From contig CAUJNA010002112.1 in the NCBI GenBank assembly GCA_963377175.1, positions 717,997 through 781,996 on the forward strand: DNA of 64,000 nt, written 5' to 3'. Positions 8,349 to 19,042 of the stretch are shown one piece after another. How positions within the stretch are numbered: position 1 is the first letter of the stretch; every line of letters starts with the position of its first letter. The position numbers and the translations under genes are program-made. The notes under the pieces are model-generated. The model worked only from the letters and a program-made list of their open reading frames with translations, was not told the origin of the DNA and made no database searches. Origin of the DNA: Effrenium voratum (lineage: Eukaryota > Sar > Dinophyceae > Suessiales > Symbiodiniaceae).

Positions 8349-9977
8349 CTCTGCAGATGCGTGCGGAATTTTTGGTTTCCACTGGGTGGGGAAACCCATG
8401 GAAGGGATGGAACACTTGGTTGACGTTGGAAGGGGAGCAAAAAATTAATGTTTAGCAGTTAAGTGGGGATTTCCCACTAAAACACAATATGCAAAAATGT
8501 AAAATGTTCCCCAACAACAACCATGACCACAAGTTGGGATGGGGAGAGGGAACAGAGGGGATGCTGGGATGGGGGGATGGGATGGTGGGATGGTAAAAGG
8601 AGGGGGTAAAAAGAGGAGGGAAGTTGAGAAAGATGATTTGGGGTTGGAACAAAGGGGATACAGGTGTTTAGTGCTGGAGTGCGCGCAATGGAACTGATGC
8701 AAATGAAGCCAAGATGCGCCTACAAATGCAAGTGCCTCACTTGCCTTGTCAACAAGCTGGAATACTCAAGCAATGGGTTTTGTTAGTTCAGTCCAAGCAT
8801 AAGGTTGGGACACCGAATGAGCAGGTTGCGTGGAGAAGTGGGTTGCGGGGGAAATCCTCACAGTAGCGCCAGTTACTGGACAACAACAACAACACGCTGC
8901 CATTCGTTCCCCACCCTATTTTTCTTGGCGGTGGACATGAACATAATGTTGGAATATCTGGCATGCAACAGCTTTGATTCAGCCAACCCCTCTAGGGCAA
9001 TGTGGCACGCTGCAACGTAGCCTTGGGCGTTGGCTTCATGCAGCCACTTTCTCTATGTTTTCCTACTCCTGCCGCTTGCTCAATGAGTTTTGTGCCTTAT
9101 GCCGGGAGCTGAGAAACGCAAGCCCACTGTGGCCATTGTGAGCTCCTTATGGCTGACGGGGGGCTACTTCTTAAGCGTCCTTGGAAGCTGAAACATGGCC
9201 AAGCTGGCTCCGAGGCACGTGCAACGTGCAGGTGCGGGGGTGAGTCAACAGGTGAGCAGCCTCTGTTGCTGAAAAATGTGCGAAAAATGGCGCAGCGAAT
9301 GTTTGCAGAGTGAATGGAAGCGGGTTCTGGGTTGTTTTCTTTCCCGCGCCCAATCTCAGGATTGCAGTATGCCGGCATTCTTGCAGCACCCTTTTATTGC
9401 GCAACTCGCAGCTGGATCGGACTCGGACCGCGCCCGGGTTCCCGGATCGCGCAGATCGATACCACTAGATTATGGCTTATGAGACAGGAATAGAGTCGGA
9501 TCGCGGCCGTATCGCGGCCGTATCGCGTTATAGTACCCCCTAGAATTCACCTAGGAACGCAACCTGCTGATTGACAAGGTGTCGCGAACAAATAACACTC
9601 GTGGTCGGTAAAATACAATGCACACAGTGCGGATGTGATTGCAAAACTAAATGCCTGTTGATGTTTGTTGGACATTCTCTCACATACCACTTCATGACGC
9701 TGCTGATACCAGTTTCATACTAATACATGTATTTGTGTAGATAGATATACAAATGTGTACAACATCGACGTGTATATGTAACCCCGATATTCAGTAATTC
9801 TAAATACTACGGACATTTGTCTACACGGATATGTGTATATGTACATATACATATATGTATACACATACATACATATATACATATGTAGTTATGGGAACAA
9901 ACACAAAACAAAAAACCACACGGACACAGACAGAACACACTAAGCTCATGAAAACGTTCGGCGAGCGGCGGTCGCGC
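8349..9977 (-). other. Intron, 1.6 kb
   Basis: It holds G-rich simple sequence at 8535-8650 (GGGATGGG units) and a TA/CATA microsatellite at 9725-9895. The unassigned stretch 8800-9480 has coding-like readings on both strands (for example GAGAAACGCAAGCCC near 9110) but no consistent splice borders. No recognised element fills 9480-9720. Confidence 0.45.
9838..9895 (+). repeat. TA/CATA microsatellite
   Basis: ACATATACATATATGTATAC-type simple sequence, self-complementary. Similar tracts occur at 38954-39055 and 49138-49162. Confidence 0.9.
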
Positions 9978-10046
9978 CTGCTGGTAGCACCACAAGTCCG
10001 TAGGCATCTTCTGGATGAAGACGCCGGCAAAGATTGAGTGTGCGCC
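9978..10046 (-). CDS. Exon, CmcI-like gene (DLWCYQQ box)
   Basis: It ends at CAGCAG|GC. The start is GCCAG|GGC at 10046, or GCAG|GTA at 10064, which would add VYQFCQ. The reading GAHSIFAGVFIQKMPTDLW followed by CYQQ matches the conserved 'W.G.pi.k.P.DLW.YQE' motif before the first helix of CmcI/cephalosporin-hydroxylase-type proteins. A further in-frame stretch past the donor (ARPPLAERFHELS) does not fit the family and is taken as intron. This is the most 5' exon I can assign to this gene. The N-terminus and start codon are not located. Confidence 0.72.
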
Positions 10047-10068
10047 CTGGCAAAACTGGTATACCTGC

Positions 10069-10205
10069 ACCCTCAAATATATATATATATATATATGGCC
10101 GTGGGTCAACACCAATATTTTGGGGTAGGTGCACCACCCATTTTAGAACCCATTTTAGTGGGGATTGGGATGTTCACTGGGGGTACGGGGTTTTGAACCA
10201 TAGCC
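10069..10205 (-). repeat. TA run plus F5 element (reverse)
   Basis: (TA)n at about 10076-10096 sits inside the left part of an F2-like end (ACCTGCACCCTCAAAT). An F5 copy in reverse orientation follows, with GGTAGGTGCACCACCC and CCACTAAAATGGG in reverse complement. Confidence 0.7.
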
Positions 10206-10720
10206 ATATCCTCAAAAAGTGGGTTGCGAGTGTGATTGGTGAATTCCAACTTGTCTTTACGGGTTATTTTGAGTTCATGTTTTACCCAAAAAAAAAACGG
10301 TTCGTGCAGTAGAGGTTCATGTAATTCAGGTTGTTTCGGGTAGTGTTTTTATGGGTACCCTTCATTGTTTCATCATGGAGAACCCAGTCAGGCTGCAACT
10401 GGTTGGACTCGTGCCTTCCGAAGAACCCAAAGGGATCAGTTGAGAGGCCGGACCTCCATTTCCAGCGACACCCTTCGTGTTTTAGAATTTTAGACGTGTT
10501 GAAAAGCTGAACTACTACCAAGGGGTCAGCGAAATAAGACACTTGAGTGGCAAAATACAGCTTTTCGCCGACTGGTATGATTTTAAGTGTATGGAAGGGG
10601 AAGAAACTACTATTTCCTGCACACGTCATGGGCACAGGGCAATGAAGTGTGTAGCATCCGAAAGGAACTCGTTTGTTCGAAGCCGTTCAACGGCTCACCC
10701 ACAGTGTGTTGATTCCTGGC

Positions 10721-10836
10721 CTAGGTCCTCCAGTAGAGAGGTTAGAATAGGGGTACCCTTTTTTCTGTAGTCGAATTCAGTAGAGGAACCCTCCCCCCAA
10801 AAAGCTGGCAAAAGGGCACCTAGCTGGGGGACCTAG
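10721..10836 (+). mobile_element. F1 element, complete
   Basis: CTAGGTCCTCCAGTAGAGAG to TAGCTGGGGGACCTAG. This is a near-consensus copy of 116 bp. Confidence 0.85.
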
Positions 10837-11934
10837 TGGCTCTGGGGTCTTGGGTTCGGCTTGGGATTGGGTGTCCATGACCGCTTGGGGAGCAAGTGCG
10901 CCCATGCAGTGAGATCCAAGTAAGCTCACATACTCCCAATCCACTCCTCTCCCTGGAAATTCCCCAGTTCCCTTTGTTTTGCCAACGGAAAATGGTTTCA
11001 GATTTTTAAGGTCACTGTCTCCTGGACAAAAAACATCTTTCAACCCAACATTCTGGTTGGTGAATTCCACCTATTTTATGGGTCGTTTGAGAGTTCTGGT
11101 TCATTTATGTTTATCTTGTAGCAAGTGCCCCGAGGAAAACACAATGGCCCAATGATTGTTTCAAGGCAAACGACATCTCGGCCTGTCTTATCTGAAACCT
11201 GGCACATGTAAAGCTCGCGCACGTGGCTGGAAAATTTAGAGGAAAACCGGGCTTGGATCGTTTGTTCCTGGACCCCCCCAGAAATTCCCTTTCACACCTG
11301 GGTTCTTGCAGCCCCAAATTGTGGTGGGTGAATTCCCAAGATTTGTAGCTTGAGAGTTCAGGTTCACATACATGTTGGTCTGCCTTCGGGGGCTTGTTAT
11401 CTATACAACGTTGGCCCACCCTGTATCATGCGCGCGCATCGCGAAATTTTGCTTCCTTCTCCGTCTCCGCAAACGATCTGTCTAGGCAAATGACTTCCGA
11501 AACCGGAAAGAGACCGCCCCTTCTGGAAGATTCCTCATGGATCCGTAAGCCAGAAGCTGGCCAGGCCATGTAAGCCAAAGAGGGTATAGCAAACTATGCC
11601 ATGCCTTGTGTGTCAAAAAATTAAGGCAAACATGCTATATCAAACTGGTAAAGGACCTGCACGAAGCTGGTTCTACCCCCGATCGGTGAACTCGCTTGCC
11701 CGAATCTGTGCATTCGAATCACGACATTTTTGTCGTGCAACCTGTGCCCCGGTGATCCATGCTGCTCCACTGGCGAATGGACCCTGGGATGTGATTGTTT
11801 GCTCCCACAACAAGTACTCGGACCATCATTCTTACAACTAGTGCAACCCAACATTTAAGCGGGTTCAGGTTGCCTCAAATAACGAACACACACACACACA
11901 CACCTGCATTTGCAACAAATAATTAAACAAACTT

Positions 11935-12145
11935 TCCAATAGTGAAATCGATTCCCTGTAAAACCAACGGGAACTTCCATTTGGTTAAGCCCCCTGGTTT
12001 TTTTTTTTTTTTTTTAAAGGAAAAAACAAGAAAAACAACATATTTCCAGTTGTGATTGATTGCTTGTAAAACCACCAGGGGAAAATAAGAAATATTCTTA
12101 AACAAATGGAAGGGGATCAAAATATTCTTAAGCAAATAGAAGCAG
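11935..12145 (+). repeat. Dispersed repeat, two diverged copies
   Basis: The motif 'ccctgtaaaaccaacgggaa...tattcttaagcaaatggaag' occurs twice here. It also appears near 24240, 41460, 45770, 58460 and 61840. A poly-T tract separates the copies. The ends are not clear. Confidence 0.6.
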
Positions 12146-12712
12146 CTGCCAGGAGCTATCGAAGGGAGCAAAATGGCGCGAAGCGGCCGGTCAGAAGCTA
12201 AATGATCAGCTGACGAACCTGGGAAGTCGAGCGGAAGTCCGGCGCATGGTGACGCTTACAAGTGGGGACTGAAGCCCTTGATTGTTGCCCAAAAGTAAGT
12301 TGAAACCGGAAGACCATAGGAAATTAATCCAACTTACCTTTGTGCTTCAAGGCTGGAAGTGCATCTCTGTGATTTCTGAAGTCTTCCAAATGGACAAGGC
12401 TTCTCCACAAGAGGCGGGTCCTTATGATAGAAGTGGGAAGCGACACCTCTTTCCCATAACCCTGTAGTTGGGTCATCTTTTGCGAGGCTCTGAGCAATCC
12501 TGAAATCAGCACCCCTGACAGGGTGTTGGGTGTTTGGGAGATTGGTTAGTGGCCAGGACAAAAAGGGGCGCCGGCTACTTCAAAACCAAAAGGGGCGGGT
12601 GGACCAAATGTCAACCAGAGCACCCCCCCCCCCCGAGACGCCCGCAAAGACTAGGAGCAAAAACAGAGCTGGTAAGGCCAAGGCGACATAAGTTATCAAA
12701 TAACTTGCTGGT

Positions 12713-12830
12713 GCGATAGACAGGGAATGAGACATGGAATGAACCTTATAAACCATCTAACCGTTGGTTTCTTTTAAAGGATTCCCTGAGTTCATTCCCT
12801 CATTCACTACTGAGCACCAGCAAGAAAAGG
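12713..12830 (+). repeat. F10 palindromic element
   Basis: It runs from GATAGACAGGGAATGAGACA to TCATTCCCTCATTC and CACCAGCAAG. Related copies at 35466-35582, 51640-51730 and 62055-62195 share GGGAATGAG...CATTCCC arms and the 'gcaccagcaa' tail. Confidence 0.7.
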
Positions 12831-13363
12831 GCTGAATAAGACGGGGGCTTGCCCAATGACTACCTGGACCACCCAAGTTCCAACTTAAAAATGCGGCAGG
12901 TTGCAGCCCAAAACAATGGAACTTGTGAATTTCCCGATTGAGAGTTCACGGGTGACGGGGAGGGGTTCACCTGTTACAAACTCAGGCAACTCTCACAGAG
13001 AAGGCGTTGCTATCGATAAGTTGAACGTGGACCCCTCGTTTGATAGGGTTGCGCAAACCCTGGGGTTCAGTTACCACCACTGAAACAATTTTGTTGGGTT
13101 TATATTTCACCCACCATTGTTTACCTGATTGTCATCATCCAAATTGGGTCCTTGCCTTTGTTTTAATGGAGGCAAGGAACCCCAGCGCAAACTTGGTTTT
13201 GACCACCAGTCCCTGGCCCATTGCATTTAAGCAATCGTGGTTGAAACTGGCTTAAACAAGGAATGGTTGCAGTCCTGTTGAAGCACACATTTCCAAACCA
13301 TTGATCATTTCCACTGGGTCCCATCCTCTCCAGGAGAAAAAGGAACATGACGGGTTGGTGCTC

Positions 13364-13463
13364 TTTGGCCGAAAGGCTGAATGGCAGCTCGCGAGCCAGG
13401 CACGCTGATGGGCTTGATGAATTTCTCAATCACCGAGAGGTGATCGGGATGCGTTTCGTACAC
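13364..13463 (-). CDS. Exon, Dabb domain 2 C-terminal part
   Basis: The acceptor is CTCCTGGAG|G. The frame reads VYETHPDHLSVIEKFIKPIS then VPGSRAAIQPFGQ. 'VYETHPDHLSVIEKFIKP' is the classic end of a Dabb (stress-responsive alpha/beta barrel) domain, 'eaYlthPaHlavvekfikP'. It joins the exon at 15022-15077 in phase 0, giving VDFTSIEKYQ-VYETHPDH with exact family spacing. The 3' border is placed at CCAAA|GA because the homologous exon 20890-20986 ends at GACCAAG|GA in the same phase. If that is wrong the frame continues to a TGA near 13312. In-frame TAA upstream excludes a start before 13463. Confidence 0.72.
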
Positions 13464-13515
13464 CTCCAGGAGCGATGACGGTTAAGAGATGCTCAACGTC
13501 ACCAGTGTCAGGGCC

Positions 13516-13600
13516 TACCTGGACCCTCAAACTACCAGAATTCACTCCAGAATTGTTTGGCAATAAACCATGCTTAAGGGGAATTTTGAGGGTACAGGTA
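13516..13600 (+). repeat. F2 palindromic element
   Basis: The arms are ACCTGGACCCTCAAACTACC and ATTTTGAGGGTACAGGT. It lies 52 nt upstream of a Dabb exon on the minus strand. Confidence 0.82.
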
Positions 13601-14713
13601 TATGTTTGATTTAGGTCGCTCCTGTTGCTCTGGGTCAACCATGATTCTAATGGGGGTTGAACCGTAGAGCAAACGCATGGCATTCCAGAGCCAGCGGTTG
13701 CTGTTTGCCCCGGTTGCTCTGTTTGCCCCTGTTTTTTCTGCGTGGGTATCTCAGTTTGTATCATCAATCCTGCTCAGTGCAAGAATTGGCTGTGCCTGAC
13801 TCATCTCCTCCACATGGTACCAGTTCGCATTGAATGCCTTACCCATAGCAGGTTTCTGTAAATGGTGCCCGCACCCTCAAAATACTATTGACAAAGTGGT
13901 TATTGCCTCAAAATTATGGGGTGGAGTTTGATGTGTAGTTTAAGGGTACAGGTAGACCTCTTGTTGGATGGAATCCAAGAGAAACCAAAAGGAAAAAACC
14001 AACATTCTTAAAACTCATTTTTGAGAAACCCGCATATGGTGCAAGAGTTATGCGAAAATGTCCAGGGTCCCAAACCCAAGTGGCCGTTGGACCAAAAAGG
14101 CAGCTTTTGCTTCGACATTTCAAGGGCTCCCCGCCGAAAAAGGGATAGCGTAGCTTTGGTGGATTTTTAGACCCTCACGCTGACCCCCCCCCAAAAAAAA
14201 AAAAAACACAAAAACTTACAGGGCAAAAGGCAATGCCCCACCCGGTGTCTGGGTTGAGATTGGCACATGAATCACAATCCAAACCTAAGAAAATGGGCTA
14301 CCCAGAACCATGTAAAGCCTAAGGGCGGCTGCACCTACTTTGCCTATAAGCTTCCCGTTTTACTGCGGCTCCAAACGCCCACTGGTTCAAATACCAGGCT
14401 GTTGGAAGCCTAAACTCTTATTTTGACTCCTGCCCAATCAACAGCACTCCATCTATATACAAAGTGCTTGGTGGATACAAATCCCGCATATTATGTCCAA
14501 GGGGTCCGCCATTGAACTACATACCTGTCTGCATGAAGTGCATTTGTTCATGGTAGGGCTCAACCAATCCAACCAAAACATAGGTTCTTGCTCAACAAAA
14601 ACAACATGGTTGCTGTTGCCCCCCCTGCAAAAAGTTGTTCACTGTTTGGGGCTTTAGTAAAAAACCCAACTTGATTTCAACCAAAAAGTTAAAGTCTAAA
14701 GATCAAACCCAAG

Positions 14714-14835
14714 CTGGGCTGTCCTCAGATCCCCCGCTATAAGTTTCACTTTTACTGGGTTAAATGGAAATCACCACTAAACACTAAAAGCCTAAAAAGC
14801 TAAGTTGAACCGGCTGGATGGCTTCGCCACCAAGC
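14714..14835 (+). repeat. F4 element
   Basis: GGGCTGTCCTCAGATCCCCC, 'taagtttcacttttactgggttaaatgg' and 'ccggctggatggcttcgccaccaag' are in the F4 order. Copies at 39606-39715 and 56707-56825 are closer to consensus. Confidence 0.75.
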
Positions 14836-15021
14836 AGCAGTCAAGAAAACCGGGGAGACATTGGATGGGGAGACATTGTTTCTCTGGCTTTCTGTTGTTT
14901 TCTTTCGTTTCCACCGATAAATTCTCCACCTTATCTTTGGAGCGACCCCATAGGCGATACCCTGGCATAGGGTTCCGTTTGTGTTTCTGTTTTTTCTGTT
15001 TCCCTCGCTCGAGCTCCGGGC

Positions 15022-15077
15022 CTGGTACTTCTCGATGGAAGTGAAGTCCACCAGCACCGCCACGGACCGATTCTTGC
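15022..15077 (-). CDS. Exon, Dabb domain 2 central strand
   Basis: This 56-nt exon lies between GGCTTAG|G and TACCAG|GC. It begins GC, completing a codon, then reads KNRSVAVLVDFTSIEKYQ. 'sVAVLVDFtS.E' is the central beta strand of the Dabb fold ('lalvvdFeslea'). It joins the next exon in phase 0. Its codons are strongly GC-ended. The upstream exon should supply a phase-1 end, and the 15859-15896 exon as placed ends in phase 2. So its 3' border is misplaced or a small exon is missing. Confidence 0.72.
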
Positions 15078-15399
15078 CTAAGCCGACAGCCGAGCTCGGC
15101 ATGAGATGGCTGGGTCAAACCCAAATCGTACTCCCAGTGAACAACCAGTTTTGACCCAGAAGATTCGCCAAGGGGGGATTGGAGTGGTGGAAATCGGGGT
15201 GGTTAGGCCCCATTAAAAAAATCAGAGCCAAGGGTGCCCTACACACAAATATTCACAGCGCTTTCAGAAAAAACGACACCGTCTTGAATGGCCTGAAAGT
15301 AGCTAAGTAGTCACCCCGAGTTAGCACCGTTCATCCTAAACCCTTGCAAGTAGGGTACTTTCTTAATCATTTAGCCACAATACTTACCCTCTTTGCACT

Positions 15400-15515
15400 G
15401 GGCTGTCCTCAGATCCCCTGCTAAAAGTCTATCTTTTGGTGGACTAAAGGGAAGCTGCCACTGAACTTGAACAGCCTCAAAACCTAAGGAACCGCGGGTG
15501 GCTGGAAGCACCAAG
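15400..15515 (+). repeat. F4 element
   Basis: GGGCTGTCCTCAGATCCCCT, TGCTAAAAGTCTATC, GTGGACTAAAGGGAA and CCGCGGGTGGCTGGAAGC are in family order. Confidence 0.8.
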
Positions 15516-15721
15516 TCCAACAATCATGGCAGCGGGTTTGCAAAAATCCGGTCATCTGCACACCCACGGACCTCCTGTCATTTTTGCTTCTGGCGCCGGA
15601 CTCATCTGCGCACTCAGATTCCGGTCGTTTGCGCACTCACACGGTCAAGTATGCACTCAGGCTACGGGGAGGGGATTCATCTTGATTGCAGATGTGCTGG
15701 CTGCTGCTAGCAACTGGGCTG

Positions 15722-15845
15722 CATTATGACACCCAGCACATGGTGAATCAGGGCTCCCTATATTTCCCCTTAAAACATCACCCCCACCAAGGGATACACA
15801 CCTTTCATGGGCCAAAACGGGAAATATAGGGACCCCTGTGAATGG
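15722..15845 (+). repeat. Hairpin with TATATTTCCC arms
   Basis: GGGCTCCCTATATTTCCC near 15749-15766 is the reverse complement of CGGGAAATATAGGGACCCC near 15819-15837. The arms flank a 50-bp loop. No other copy was seen. Confidence 0.6.
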
Positions 15846-15858
15846 ATACCCCCTTTTC

Positions 15859-15896
15859 CGTGAGGCCAGCAATTCCGGGGTCACACCCCGGCCCAC
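15859..15896 (-). CDS. Exon, Dabb domain 2 (VGRGVTPELLAS)
   Basis: The acceptor is TTGGGTGCAG|G and the frame reads VGRGVTPELLAS. In Dabb proteins this position reads 'l..G.n.spe....' between the first helix and the central strand, so order and spacing fit. The 3' border is uncertain. TCACG|GA gives a phase that does not match the next exon, and extension to SRKRG would fit the protein better. The exon that should carry the preceding 'ipgvlsl' was not firmly found. A 18-19 nt reading GFLGLG near 16843-16861 is a candidate. Confidence 0.5.
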
Positions 15897-18047
15897 CTGC
15901 ACCCAAATGGCTTCGGTGTCCGTTGAGTTTCCCTTTAAACCAGCCCAGAAAAGGGCAGCCTCGAACAAGGACACACTCATATTGCTGTGGAGTCTTTACA
16001 GTATCGGGCCCGGTGCAAAACTGCTGCGAATTCTGACAACCTAAAAGCTGAGGTCATCATTTTCCACACCACATCACACCCACCAGTATCCCACCCCCCG
16101 CCCAAGTAAGGTCTCTCAACAGAAAACCAAAAAAACTGGTAGCATGGTATACCACTCCAAACAGGTCTACTTTTGGTGTCCGGTTTCGGTCCTGCTGCGT
16201 TGCTCTAAACTTTCCCTTTGCAAAAGGTGGCCTTCCTTGTGCAGGTTAAATTAAGAACTGCCATCTGGCTGCAGGGTACCAACCCAAACTTATGGTTTTC
16301 CTTTTGGTTTTCCCTTGAAACGAACCAACAAGGGGTTCTAACTCAAAAAGGACACTCCCGTGTGTGAAACCAACAAATCGCAGCATGAACTGCTGTAAAG
16401 CTACCCTCCGGGCTTTTTTGTCCACTGGGGAGCGCCAAATCCGCCACCATCCGTAGGCTTGCCACCTCCTTGATGGACCTGAAGACATCCGGTGCAAATG
16501 CGAGTCACGGACCACTTGGATATTCAACCAACTTAGTAAGTACCTTGCAGCCATGGCAAGAGCTGGGGTAAGTGGAGTACCTGGTTTCTCCAAGGTGCCC
16601 AAAAAACAATGGGGTTCTTGCAACCCAACATTCTGGAGTTTGTGACTTCCAAGTTTTCTATGAGTAGAAAGAAAGGGTTCAGGACTACCGGGGTGGGGTT
16701 ACGCCATGAATTACTTGCTAAATCCGCGGGTACACGCTTGAAGTGCCATTCGCGCCGAAGGTGAAAACAAAAACCAACCAAGTGGGCCGAGGAAGAGGAT
16801 GTTAGTAACCCTACCCCCAAGACCCAAAAAGCCCTGCAAGGGATACAACTTCGAATTGAGGCGACAAGGGGCGTTGAATCGGGAGTGGAACATTGGGTCC
16901 CAGAAAAATATATTCTGCAAGGCCGGCCGCTCATGTATATATGATGGTTCCTCTGAACTTCCCAACAGTTGTTTCGAATTCCCCAAAGAGAGCGCCAAAT
17001 AACAGCGGATTCCCCAAAGCAATCCCTTGACAAGACCCAGGGTTGTACCAGGACCCATAATTGGGAACCTAAAAGAAGAAACACTAAGTGGAATTTTGAA
17101 TGTTTAGGTATGGAGACAGAGTGGACAAGGGAACCCATGAACACCCAGAAAGGAATTGACCCCATTGTTTTGCCGAAGTCAATCCCTTGATAACCCCCAA
17201 CAACAAATCAAATAATGACCCCAGAACAGGCACCCACAAACTTGGGTCAAATCAACCGTGGTGAAAGTTCAAGCTTGTTCGTAAGACACCGGCCACTACA
17301 ATCAATCGAATGCTTCTTGCTACGAAGGGGGGGGTCTTCTTGCAGGACACGGACACTGAAAAAACAAGTCCTATGACACCAAAGCAATGTCCCAAACCAG
17401 TTTTGTTTATGGAGAACGGTGTGACCCATGGTATAGGATGGTTGTTGGAGAATGGGGGAGCACTCAGAAATAAGCCCAAGGTATCTCCAACCGCCCCGGA
17501 ACCCTCTGAAACCCTCCCTGAAGGCCCCAGAGCTCCGGGCAGAGACCAAATCCAGGTGCCCAGTACGCAATGACCTGCTGGGTTTTGGGAAAGAACCTCA
17601 TGGCTTTCAGCCTTGGTGCAAAAATACCAAAAAGAGAGGATTCTCCTTTCGGGACAAGGCTTCTGTTTTCGGATCCTTCCAGGAAAGTTTACAAAATTTC
17701 AGGGGCCTTACAACCGCTTCGAGCCTTTATTCTTGTTCTTAAAGGGAAACTTCCCAGAAAAAGGAAGCTAAATGGAAGTATAACATTTGGGGAGACCCTT
17801 AGGGTCTTTACTTGATGGTGCTCGGTACGGAATGATCTTCCGGGTGTTGGGAAAGAACCAGGGGATTCCTTTAAAGAAATAGGTGGCTTTTAAGTCCCAT
17901 TTCTCATTCCCTTCCATTTGCCTAAGCCCCCCTGAAAAAAAGAGAGAGTATAAACTCCCTTTGAACCCAATTGTGGAAAATAACAAATATTCTCAAGCAA
18001 ATGAAGGATTTTGGTAAAGGCTGTTCAGGCTGAGGGGCTGTTTCAAC
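15897..18047 (-). other. Intron region, 2.2 kb
   Basis: It holds an unassigned minus-strand ORF (16246-16623), repeat fragments near 16150-16330 and 17160-17240, and sequence I cannot classify. A tiny Dabb exon may be hidden near 16843-16861, behind CCCTTGCAG|G. Confidence 0.4.
16246..16623 (-). CDS. Unassigned ORF within intron
   Basis: This 125-residue open frame includes LAMAARYLLSWLNIQVVRDS and WQAYGWWRIWRSPVDKKARR. Its codon bias is weak. The plus strand also has an open stretch ending at a strong-looking GGG|GTAAGT at 16569. No family is recognised. It may be an exon of either orientation or chance. Confidence 0.25.
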   Translation of the reverse strand: MQEPHCFLGTLEKPGTPLTPALAMAARYLLSWLNIQVVRDSHLHRMSSGPSRRWQAYGWWRIWRSPVDKKARRVALQQFMLRFVGFTHGSVLFELEPLVGSFQGKTKRKTISLGWYPAARWQFLI

Positions 18048-18129
18048 CCGTAGAGCGAGGTCTCCAACGCTCGCATCTGCGCGGACGAGGCGTCGTCCTT
18101 GATGCTGAACATCACGATGTGATGGACTC
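18048..18129 (-). CDS. Exon, Dabb domain 2 N-terminal part
   Basis: The acceptor is TTTTGTTTAG|G and the reading is GA + VHHIVMFSIKDDASSAQMRA, LETSLYG. 'vHHIVmFsiKDDAS..qm.aLe..L' is the first beta strand and helix of the Dabb domain ('H.vlfkfkddas.eei.al'). Its first two bases complete a glycine codon begun by the last base of exon 20890-20986, so the two exons join cleanly. The donor is uncertain. TACGG|GT is used here because no AG|G is available. The reading LKQPL continues in frame past it. Confidence 0.74.
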
Positions 18130-18181
18130 CTAAACAAAAGCTGGCCCCCTACTTGGTGGAGTGGTGCGAACTGGGGCTTGA

Positions 18182-18287
18182 ATTCCTCCAGTAGAGAGGT
18201 TAGAACAAGGCTACCATTTCATATTTCTTGTTGGCCTATTTTAGTAGGGGAACCCTCCCCCAAAAAAGGGACCACTGGGGGACCTAG
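18182..18287 (+). mobile_element. F1 element, left end eroded
   Basis: It begins ATTCCTCCAGTAGAGAGG without CTAGG and ends ACTGGGGGACCTAG. Confidence 0.8.
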
Positions 18288-19003
18288 TGGTGGATTGGTG
18301 CGAACCAAACCTAACCTCAACCGCCAAACTGAATGTTGACCCCGGATTCATCAATAGGGGGGTGTCAACCTGGGTTAGTGGGCAATCAGACCGGGGCCAA
18401 CACTTTGGAGTTTTGAGAGTCCATTTACCTGGTTTTTGCAGGTAAGGGCTTCCCCAAAGATCCCAAAGACTCTAAGACCCTGAGGGTCACAAAACCAAAC
18501 TTTATACAGGGCACCTGGACCCGCACAATTCGAACCTCACAATGGGTCGTTACCCTAACCTAGTGGATCCGTTGCTCCGCAGTCATGGACCTAAACCGGA
18601 TGGACACATTTTGACTCCAGCCGCCGCTAAACGAAAACAACACACAAAAGTTCAAGAGTTCGAACATGATGTCCACAAAAGTGTCCTATCAAAATTAATC
18701 TGGATCCTCAAATTTCCAACTTAAACATGGTTATTGCAAACTAAAATCAGTGAAGTCCGTTTCTATTAGTAGTTTGGGGGTTCAGGTACCTGGGTTTGGA
18801 AGTGACCAAGAGCTCGCCACCAATTTAAAACCAAAAGGAGCATGGCGAAGGGTCAACCTCCTTCGTTCCAGAGTGGCTATGAACCTTCAAGGGAAGGACC
18901 CTCAAAATTACAACTTAGACATGTCTTTGCCCCAACATGATGCGCTGAATTGCTGTTTTTTTCAGGGGTAGTTTGAGGGTCCAGCTGGTGCTTTAGCCCC
19001 TAC

Positions 19004-19042
19004 TTTGCCCAAGCGGTCCACCGGAGGACTCTCGAAGCCGTC
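19004..19042 (-). CDS. Exon candidate DGFESPPVDRLGK
   Basis: This 39-nt GC-rich block lies between CTTGATGGAAG|G and GGCAAA|GT. The reading DGFESPPVDRLGK is plausible. It is in phase 0 and would break the phase-1 join between the Dabb exons on either side. It is therefore either alternative, from another gene, or not an exon. Confidence 0.3.

Larger units (their letters stand above)
10206..13363 (-). other. 3.2-kb stretch between CmcI-like and Dabb exons
   Basis: It contains F1 (10721-10836), F2 remnants (about 11289-11380), a short CA run (11889-11903), poly-T (12000-12016), a C9 run near 12626 and F10 (12713-12830). One minus-strand reading near 10410-10480 (SGLSTDPFGFFGR) ends at AG|GC but is not convincing. 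It is unclear whether the Dabb exons and the CmcI exons belong to one gene or two. Confidence 0.4.
13464..15021 (-). other. Intron, 1.6 kb
   Basis: It holds F2 (13516-13600), further F2-like ends near 13870-13955, an F9 remnant (14262-14355) and F4 (14714-14835). No additional exon was recognised. Confidence 0.5.

Noticed and set aside
13464..13500. Non-canonical intron bounded by the direct repeat CATCG (15030 and 13470)
   Set aside because: I first placed the Dabb junction there. Using TACCAG|GC and CTGGAG|GTG gives the exact family spacing with a GC-AG intron, so no exotic splicing is needed.
14385..14410. tRNA-like GGTTCAAATACCAGGC
   Set aside because: No matching acceptor stem, D-loop or anticodon arm is present around it.
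16459..16568. Plus-strand exon ending GAGCTGGG|GTAAGT
   Set aside because: The frame (LLDGPEDIRCKCESRTTWIF) is attractive, but the acceptor is poor. The reverse strand is equally open with CTTACCCCAG, and GTAAGT also appears in hairpin repeats here.
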